From contig SMWH01000106.1 in NCBI GenBank assembly GCA_004357005.1, positions 1 to 6,340 of the forward strand: 6,340 nucleotides of DNA, given 5' to 3'. Source of the stretch: Gammaproteobacteria bacterium. Lineage in GTDB: Bacteria; Pseudomonadota; Gammaproteobacteria; SMWH01. The position numbers were made by a program, and so were the translations under genes. The notes below the pieces were generated by a model that was given only the letters and a program-made list of their open reading frames with translations, was not told the origin of the DNA and did not search any database. Shown one piece after another: positions 1 to 5,042 of the stretch. Position 1 is the first letter of the stretch. Each line of letters opens with the position of its first letter.

Positions 1-684
1 GACTATCTGAACGACTCCAACAATGACTGGGGGCAGGGCTGGAAAGAGGTCGTTCGCCAGCAGCGCAGGGGGGAGCTCGGCCCGGTGCTGGTGCAAGTGA
101 ACCGCACCGAACTGGGGCACATGGACTACGGGGGTCGCTGGGTGATCAGGACAGGAATCCCGGTACGGGTGCCTGCACCGGGTGTGTATGCCCTGCGTGC
201 CTTTTTCTATCAACCCGGGTGGTATCGGAGATACTCGCCGGCCCATCTGCCCCTTATCTATGACCACGAACCGACGGGCATCATCGCCGGCAGCATCGTT
301 CTAATCGATGTGCCTTGGCCGGAACTTCCCGAGCGGCCCCTGGGTTTACTGGAGGTCTTCGAATCTTTTTTCCCTGATGGATTGCCGGAGCAGCGTTTTC
401 ATTATTATTTTGAAGATGGGGAAACCATGCGCTCGGGACCCTATGAGACCTTCTACCCCGACGGTGTGCGAAAAGAACGCGGGCACTATTACGCGAACCA
501 TCTGACCGGACCGTACGCGACCTTCTACGCGTCGGGTCGGAGGCGAGAGGAAGGGGTCCTGTGGCGGGGGCAGCTGCACGGGAGCATTCGCACGTGGGAC
601 GAAAGCGGCGATCTGATCTCTGAAGGCGACTACCTGGTGGGTGAGCGTGTGCCGGAACTCCGGGCGTGGACGGCATCGCCATGA
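1..684 (+). CDS. 3' part of a GT39/ArnT-like membrane glycosyltransferase with C-terminal MORN_2-type repeats
   Basis: The frame is open from the first base, so the gene starts upstream; 227 residues are visible. Near the left edge (residues 5-12) is D-S-N-N-D-W-G-Q. This closely resembles the DSNxDWGQ motif that follows the last membrane segments of many GT39-type (PMT/ArnT-like) proteins, and the PAPGVYAL stretch further on also fits their periplasmic tail. Family members transfer a sugar from a polyprenyl-phosphate donor on the periplasmic side. Residues from about 115 to the end do not look like that family. They form repeats of the type G-P-Y-x-T-F-Y-x-x-G, typical of MORN_2 (toxin-antitoxin YwqK-like) repeats. 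A GTG at 85 could be called as a start, but the conserved motif lies upstream of it, so that start is probably wrong. The stop overlaps the next gene by ATGA, implying one operon. The family is inferred from the tail only; the catalytic N-terminus is outside the window. Confidence 0.75.
   Translation, partial: DYLNDSNNDWGQGWKEVVRQQRRGELGPVLVQVNRTELGHMDYGGRWVIRTGIPVRVPAPGVYALRAFFYQPGWYRRYSPAHLPLIYDHEPTGIIAGSIVLIDVPWPELPERPLGLLEVFESFFPDGLPEQRFHYYFEDGETMRSGPYETFYPDGVRKERGHYYANHLTGPYATFYASGRRREEGVLWRGQLHGSIRTWDESGDLISEGDYLVGERVPELRAWTASP
436..651 (+). repeat. Three in-frame 72-bp (24-residue) MORN_2-like repeat units
   Basis: Units start at 436, 508 and 580, an exact 72-base spacing. Units one and two begin Gly-Pro-Tyr-x-Thr-Phe-Tyr; unit three is more diverged, beginning Gly-Ser-Ile-Arg-Thr-Trp. 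Each has a Gly about ten residues in, followed by a charged stretch with Glu-x-Gly or Glu-Arg-Gly. The ten bases gaccttctac recur at 447 and 519. A more divergent unit with Phe-Phe-Pro-Asp-Gly lies upstream near 367-381. These are protein-level repeats inside the coding sequence. MORN_2 repeats form short beta-hairpins; their role here is unknown. Confidence 0.7.
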
Positions 685-1787
685 CTCTGGAGACGCTCCG
701 TGGTTGGTGCTCGCGGTACTGGTGGCTGGTGCTCAGCCTGACCATGCTGACGGCAAACCTCGCCACGTACTGGGGGTTACCGGGCGGCATGGAAACGGTC
801 TTTCGTTTTCTTGATGGTCCTTTGTATGTGTACGTAGCGAAAACCCTGTACCTGCCTTATGCCGATCTGCACTTTGTGGATTTCGGGATGGCTCCGGAGC
901 ATTTCTCGAGCTATTTGCCGGCTTATCCGTTTCTGATCCGGCTGTTGCCGCTGATTACCCTGGGCGACTACCAGTGGGCCATGGTGCTGGCCACCAATCT
1001 CTCGGCGATGCTTGCAGTTGTGCTGTTCTACCGGGTGCTGGTGGTTTATGACATGGTCGTGTCGCCGTTGTGGACTGCCGTGCTGTTCTGTTTTTTCCCG
1101 GCGCGGTGGTTCATCTATCACAGCGTGGGCGCCAGCGAGCCGCTGTTTTTGTGTTTCGTGTTTGCGGCATTTCTGGCGGATCAACGCCGCTGTGTGGGCC
1201 TGGTCGTGTTGTTCATCCTGTTGGCGTCTGTGACCCGGATCGTCGGGATACTGCTGGTTCCCGTTTTTGCAGTATTGTGGTTTTTGCGACGTGACTGGCG
1301 CGCATTGTTCTTGTTGCCCTTGTCCGGCACGGGGCTGCTGGCGACTTTCGTGGTGTACGAGCACGTCTTCGGTAGCTTTTTTGCTTATTTCGATCGGCAG
1401 GGAATCCTCCTGTCACCCATTCCCTTTCTTTCGTTCAAGGATTCCATGGGCCCCTCCAAGGAAATCACCGAGTTCTATTATTTTACCTATGTGCTGTACG
1501 GGGCTGGCGTGCTGTTGCTGTGGCGTCATCGCGAAGTGTTCCTTTACTGCGCCGTTTTTTACGTCTTCTATGCGTTCTTCCATGGAGATGACCTTGCTCG
1601 GATGCTCGTGACCATCGCGCCGTTTGCCTTGTTGGTGGGTTATGACAGGGTGCTGAGCCAGCCGGCATTCCGGCTGGCTTTGCCGGGCATCATCGCTCTC
1701 GACCTGTTTTATGCCTGGGGTTATATCCCCTGGAATCTGTGGCCCACGGAGGCCCAGGCGCGTCTTCTGGAGCTATTGGCCCGGTAG
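681..1787 (+). CDS. Polytopic GT-C-fold glycosyltransferase, PIG-V-like mannosyltransferase candidate
   Basis: The product has 368 residues and is extremely hydrophobic, with about nine to eleven predicted membrane segments (for example near residues 14-31, 100-123, 127-148, 171-200, 207-226, 265-280, 286-300, 308-323 and 331-346). After the first segment comes a loop with acidic residues (D62, D67, E73), then a Y-L-P-A-Y-P-F-L-I-R-L-L stretch (residues 78-89). Further on are S-x-E-P-L-F (152-156 region) and an S-V-T-R-I-V-G-I-L-L-x-P stretch (183-194). This order resembles PIG-V/GT39-type GT-C enzymes, which use polyprenyl-phosphate sugars at the outer face of the inner membrane. The ATG at 681 overlaps the upstream stop (ATGA), suggesting translational coupling. 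No strong ribosome binding site is visible, and an in-frame GTG at 666 is an alternative start. With the upstream GT39-like gene it forms a probable two-gene unit. The substrate is unknown, and the family call rests on topology and short motifs only. Confidence 0.78.
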   Translation: MTLETLRGWCSRYWWLVLSLTMLTANLATYWGLPGGMETVFRFLDGPLYVYVAKTLYLPYADLHFVDFGMAPEHFSSYLPAYPFLIRLLPLITLGDYQWAMVLATNLSAMLAVVLFYRVLVVYDMVVSPLWTAVLFCFFPARWFIYHSVGASEPLFLCFVFAAFLADQRRCVGLVVLFILLASVTRIVGILLVPVFAVLWFLRRDWRALFLLPLSGTGLLATFVVYEHVFGSFFAYFDRQGILLSPIPFLSFKDSMGPSKEITEFYYFTYVLYGAGVLLLWRHREVFLYCAVFYVFYAFFHGDDLARMLVTIAPFALLVGYDRVLSQPAFRLALPGIIALDLFYAWGYIPWNLWPTEAQARLLELLAR

Positions 1788-1815
1788 CCCGGGGTGCCTG
1801 GAGCCCCGGGCGTTT
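1787..1815 (+). terminator. Candidate intrinsic terminator hairpin in the convergent gap
   Basis: Arms gcccgggg (1787-1794) and ccccgggc (1804-1811) pair perfectly over 8 bp around a 9-base loop. The first arm starts on the last base of the TAG stop. Only a short T run (gttt) follows, so it is a weak intrinsic terminator by textbook criteria. Its place between two convergent genes supports a termination role. On the opposite strand no T run follows the hairpin. Confidence 0.45.
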
Positions 1816-1893
1816 GCCGGAACGTCTGGCTCGCTGGCCCGCGGTGACCCGGAAACTCTCGGCCTTCTGGCGCAATTGCCGGCTTGCTGGGGA

Positions 1894-2994
1894 CTAGGAC
1901 CTGCCGGTTTCTTCGGGGGTTTCGCAGAATTCCAGGTTTTTCCGGATTCTCGGGAGCTCGCTCTCCGGGACTTTTCCTTCGCTCAGGAGGCGCTGGTTGG
2001 CTTTGCGCGCTTCTTCGATTTCACCTGCGTAGAAGGCCGCGATGGCGTACTCATCCAGACAGCGCCAGTCGTAGACAGCGTTGTCCAGGAACAGGCCATC
2101 GTCTGGCTGGGGAGTCTGAACGGCCTGACTGGCGAATAGATGCGCCAGGGGAAAACGCTCGCGCAGGCGGTAGAAGCGGGCGAGGTGGTGCATCGGCTCT
2201 GCTCGACCCGGGCGGTACTGGTAAGCGGCCAGATACGCGTCAACGACAAAGTGTTCTTCGATTCCCGCCGCTTCCTTGAGCACGCCGATCTGGAACAGGG
2301 AATACCAGATCTCCTCGTCCCAGCCATCCATGTCCGCGCGCCGATGATAGGTTCGTATGGCCTTGTGCAGTTCGCCCGCATCCCGGTAGCTCTGGGCCAG
2401 ATAAAACACATAGCGCGTATTGTCGGGGTCTGACTCCAGCGCCCGTTCGAGGACCGCTGCATCGTTGGCGTATTTGGTTTTCGGGTCCTGGCGGTTCCGG
2501 GCGCTGTCGAAATGACCGACGGTTACCGGACCTTCCAGGGTGGTTCTCTTGTGGGGCTCATCACAGATGATGTATTCGTGGAGCACTCCTTCGTAGCGCC
2601 AGTTCAGTTCGTCGCGAACGATCTGGGTGAGGTAGAAGGTGGTATTGCCGTAGATTCGGTGCAAGATCATGTACTCATCCTGCGTGAGTTCGGGCACCTC
2701 GAAATCCGCAGGCGTCTCGAAAACTTCATCCGCATCGATGACGAAGACGTAGTCGGCTTTTCCCTCAGCCAACTTAAGGGCCTCCGTGCGGTTGTGGCCA
2801 AAATCCTTCCACGACCGCTCAAAGAGTTCGCCGGGGATGTCTTTCATGTGCTCGCGGATGACGTCCTGGGTTCCATCTGTTGAGCCCGTGTCCACGATTA
2901 CCCAGTAGTCGATAAAAGGCTTGACCGAATCCAGGCAACGCCGGATCACGTGGGCCTCGTCCTTGACGATCATGTTGAGACAGAGCGTGGTCAT
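1894..2994 (-). CDS. Family 2 glycosyltransferase with C-terminal TPR-like repeats
   Basis: The product has 366 residues. The N-terminal half is a GT-A fold of the GT2 family: N-M-I-V-K-D-E-A at residues 7-14, D-T-G-S-T-D-G-T at 35-42 (nucleotide-sugar binding), and D-A-D-E at 87-90 as the metal-binding DxD-type motif. W-R-Y-E-G-V-L-H-E-Y at 132-141 is also typical of the WaaE/KdtX-like and SunS-like branch. From about residue 175 the protein becomes helical with TPR-like units (for example 175-220, with the A-L-E-S-D-P-D-N-x-R turn and the Y-x-L-A-Q-S-Y pattern). At 366 residues it is longer than the roughly 250 residues usual for WaaE/KdtX-type enzymes; the extra length is the TPR-like part. 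It has no membrane segment and is probably a cytoplasmic enzyme acting on the LPS core or another acceptor. Its ATG overlaps the upstream stop by ATGA and has no Shine-Dalgarno sequence, so it likely depends on translational coupling. The donor and acceptor sugars cannot be deduced. Confidence 0.92.
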   Translation of the reverse strand: MTTLCLNMIVKDEAHVIRRCLDSVKPFIDYWVIVDTGSTDGTQDVIREHMKDIPGELFERSWKDFGHNRTEALKLAEGKADYVFVIDADEVFETPADFEVPELTQDEYMILHRIYGNTTFYLTQIVRDELNWRYEGVLHEYIICDEPHKRTTLEGPVTVGHFDSARNRQDPKTKYANDAAVLERALESDPDNTRYVFYLAQSYRDAGELHKAIRTYHRRADMDGWDEEIWYSLFQIGVLKEAAGIEEHFVVDAYLAAYQYRPGRAEPMHHLARFYRLRERFPLAHLFASQAVQTPQPDDGLFLDNAVYDWRCLDEYAIAAFYAGEIEEARKANQRLLSEGKVPESELPRIRKNLEFCETPEETGRS

Positions 2995-4946
2995 GAGGGG
3001 ATGGCGTCAAGCACATGCTGCGGACTCACGATAAGCATGCACGAATGATGCGAACAGGTTTTGCGGTAACAGTTCCGGCAGAACAACTCCGCCTGCAAGG
3101 CCACCACGTTGTCGCCCACGGGTTTGACGCGCTTCGGGTCCGTGGGCCCGCAGATGGCCACCAGCGGGCGCCCGGTCGCGGAGGCCACATGCGCCGTGCC
3201 GGTATCATTGGCCACGATCACCCGGGCGCCTGCGCACAAAGGCACGATGTCCAGGATCTCGGTTTGGCCGCACAGGTTGACAGCGCGATCACCCAGTTCA
3301 TCGGCAATGGCCTGGCACTCATCCATTTCGTCGGGCCCGCCCACGATGGCGATCCGGTCCAGTTCCCCGTCCGTAAGCGCCAGGCCCAGCGCCACGTAAC
3401 GTCGCGCACCCCAGCGTTTCAGATGTCCCGCCGCCTGGCTGCCGGGCAGGAAAACCGCGTAACGCCCGTCTCGAAGTTCATGGTCCTGGCGCAGGCGTTT
3501 GGCGTTTTCGATGTTGTGCGGCTGTGGATGGAGCACCGGGCGATTCGTGGGCGTGGGGATGTTCCCGGCCTGCAAGGTGGCGCGTAAACGATCTATCGCA
3601 TGGGATGACTCGGGCATGGGACCCGGCGCCACGTTGTAGGGCGCCAGGCGCTGGTCGCCCATGCGAATAAGAATATTTGCGAAAACAAACCTGAGCAACC
3701 AGATCAGAATTCTCGAGCGATCGTTGGATTGCAGGTCGATCACCATGTCGTAACGGCCCGCCCGCACGGTCATGAGCCATCCCCATATTTCCCGCAAGGG
3801 TTTGCGTCTTGCGCGCATGGGCACCGTAAATACTTTTTTGAAACGCGGATCGTTCTCCAGCAGCGTGTCCCAGGGCGCCATGGTGTTCAGATGCAGTTCC
3901 GCATTGGGAAAGGCCTTGGCGATGTCCTCGAACACGGTGGTGGCGATGATCACGTCACCCATGGCGCTCCACTTGATAATCAAAATGCGTTCCACATCCT
4001 TGCGGATGGGCAGCTTGGCCGTGAAATTTTTCGGGGGGGCGTTGTGCGTCTTTCGATAAAACGGTGGGTCGCCCCTGGGCCGCGTCTTGAAGCGCCGGTG
4101 AATCCACCAGTAATGAGCAGGTGTCTGTCGGATCCAGCGCTCAAGGAGCTGGTTTATCCGGGTTGCGTCAGCCGTGTCATCCCCGCTGGGAAAACCATCC
4201 AGGGGCGCTTCGAATTCGATTCGGTATCCGCTGCTTCCATCGCGACGCATCACCATGGGTACTACCAGCGCATTGGTGCGACGGGCCAGGCGGCTGGTGG
4301 CGGTGATGGTCGCGGTGGGTATCCCGAAAAAAGGCGCGAACACGCTGTTGCGCCGGCCATAGTCCTGATCCGGCGCGTACCAGATAACGCCACCCCTCTT
4401 GAGCACCCTGAGTGTGGCGCGCATGTCTTCCCGGGGGATCATGTCGGTGATATAGCGACGCCTCGCACGCAGCACCGTCCACTCCATGGCGGCATTGCGA
4501 TGTTTCCGGTAGAGGCCGTGTACGACGCCCAGTGTGCCCAGCACCGGGCCGACTGCTTCCAGGCTGGTGAAATGGGCGGTGAGGAGAATCACCGGGCGCC
4601 CGGTGGCCAGCGCCTGACGGAAATGTTTTTCACCCTCGATGCGGGTCTTTTCGAGTACCCGTTCGGGCTGGTTGAACCAGCACCAGTTGGCCTCCAGCAG
4701 GCCGGCGCCCAGGTCACGGAAGTGTTCCCGCACCAATGATTCGCGCTGGTCGTTGTTGAGTTCAGGGAAACACAGGCGCAGGTTGGTGCGGACGATGCGG
4801 CGGCGCGAGGGCAGCAACCAGCGCATTGCCTGGCCCAACAGAGCCCCGAGACCCAGCTGCGCTCTCCAGGGCAGCCGGGCAAGCAGCCACATGCCGGCGA
4901 TGCCGATCCAGGTGGGCCAGTAGCGGGGGTTAAGGGGAGGTCGCAT
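2991..4946 (-). CDS. Fusion: LpxL/HtrB-type lipid A acyltransferase and GT9 heptosyltransferase-like domain
   Basis: One uninterrupted 651-residue frame covers two normally separate enzymes. Residues 1 to about 298 are a complete LpxL/HtrB-type acyltransferase. It begins with N-P-R-Y-W-P-T-W and an N-terminal membrane helix, then T-N-L-R-L-C-F-P-E-L (54-63), the catalytic H-x4-E (H125/E130), A-P-D-Q-D-Y-G (191-197), and the terminal Y-W-W-I-H-R-R-F-K-T-R-P motif (279-290). Members add a secondary acyl chain to lipid A at the cytoplasmic face of the inner membrane. After a short basic linker (about 298-317), residues 318-651 are a complete GT9 domain: S-A-M-G-D-V-I (327-333, likely catalytic D331), K-R-W (510-512), and N-D-T-G-T-A-H-V-A-S-A (580-590) followed by G-P-T-D-P (600-604). 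Its C-terminus carries four Cys residues. GT9 includes WaaC/WaaF heptosyltransferases, which fits the neighbouring hldE. Start choice: ATG with GGAG nine bases upstream (4956-4959). The junction holds a seven-C run (4033-4039), so a sequencing error or frameshift should be considered. The heptose specificity is inferred. Confidence 0.92.
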   Translation of the reverse strand: MRPPLNPRYWPTWIGIAGMWLLARLPWRAQLGLGALLGQAMRWLLPSRRRIVRTNLRLCFPELNNDQRESLVREHFRDLGAGLLEANWCWFNQPERVLEKTRIEGEKHFRQALATGRPVILLTAHFTSLEAVGPVLGTLGVVHGLYRKHRNAAMEWTVLRARRRYITDMIPREDMRATLRVLKRGGVIWYAPDQDYGRRNSVFAPFFGIPTATITATSRLARRTNALVVPMVMRRDGSSGYRIEFEAPLDGFPSGDDTADATRINQLLERWIRQTPAHYWWIHRRFKTRPRGDPPFYRKTHNAPPKNFTAKLPIRKDVERILIIKWSAMGDVIIATTVFEDIAKAFPNAELHLNTMAPWDTLLENDPRFKKVFTVPMRARRKPLREIWGWLMTVRAGRYDMVIDLQSNDRSRILIWLLRFVFANILIRMGDQRLAPYNVAPGPMPESSHAIDRLRATLQAGNIPTPTNRPVLHPQPHNIENAKRLRQDHELRDGRYAVFLPGSQAAGHLKRWGARRYVALGLALTDGELDRIAIVGGPDEMDECQAIADELGDRAVNLCGQTEILDIVPLCAGARVIVANDTGTAHVASATGRPLVAICGPTDPKRVKPVGDNVVALQAELFCRNCYRKTCSHHSCMLIVSPQHVLDAIPS

Positions 4947-5042
4947 GGTTTGGGGCTCCGGCGGGCCATTCTACGGGGCGCGGAGGCCGCTACGCCACGT
5001 GGCCCTTGATATTCGGCGCTTTTCCTGCGGAAATCCCCCCTG
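4947..5042. promoter_or_regulatory. Divergent intergenic spacer between the acyltransferase-GT9 gene and hldE
   Basis: This 96-bp gap must carry start signals for two outward-facing genes unless one is read from farther away. On the - strand, TAGAAT (4968-4973) matches five of six bases of a sigma-70 -10 box but has no good -35 partner. On the + strand, TTGATA (5006-5011) is a five-of-six -35 match with only a poor -10 (GGAAAT) 17 bases on. A perfect 10-bp palindrome, gccacgtggc (4994-5003), sits between them and could be an operator. No strong Shine-Dalgarno precedes hldE. These are candidates by eye only. Confidence 0.35.

Noticed and set aside
85..87. GTG at 85 as the true start of the first gene
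   Set aside because: The same frame is open to the left edge and encodes the DSNxDWGQ motif upstream of 85, so the gene is truncated by the window rather than starting here.
436..651. Possible CRISPR array or intergenic tandem repeat from the 72-base period
   Set aside because: The period is a multiple of three, the units are only partly conserved in DNA, and conservation is at the protein level (Gly-Pro-Tyr-x-Thr-Phe-Tyr), so this is a coding repeat.
777..1364. - strand reading frame of 195 codons opposite the PIG-V-like gene
   Set aside because: The translation is dominated by Gln, His and Arg, the usual antisense image of a Leu/Val-rich membrane protein.
1711..2139. + strand reading frame of 142 codons across the convergent gap
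   Set aside because: It overlaps the end of the PIG-V-like gene and the end of the GT2 gene in the wrong frame, with low-complexity composition and no ribosome binding site.
3729..4739. Long + strand reading frame of 336 codons opposite the acyltransferase-GT9 gene
   Set aside because: It is fully antisense to a gene with unmistakable family motifs, its translation has no recognisable domain, and it is rich in His/Arg/Gly as expected of a GC-rich shadow frame.
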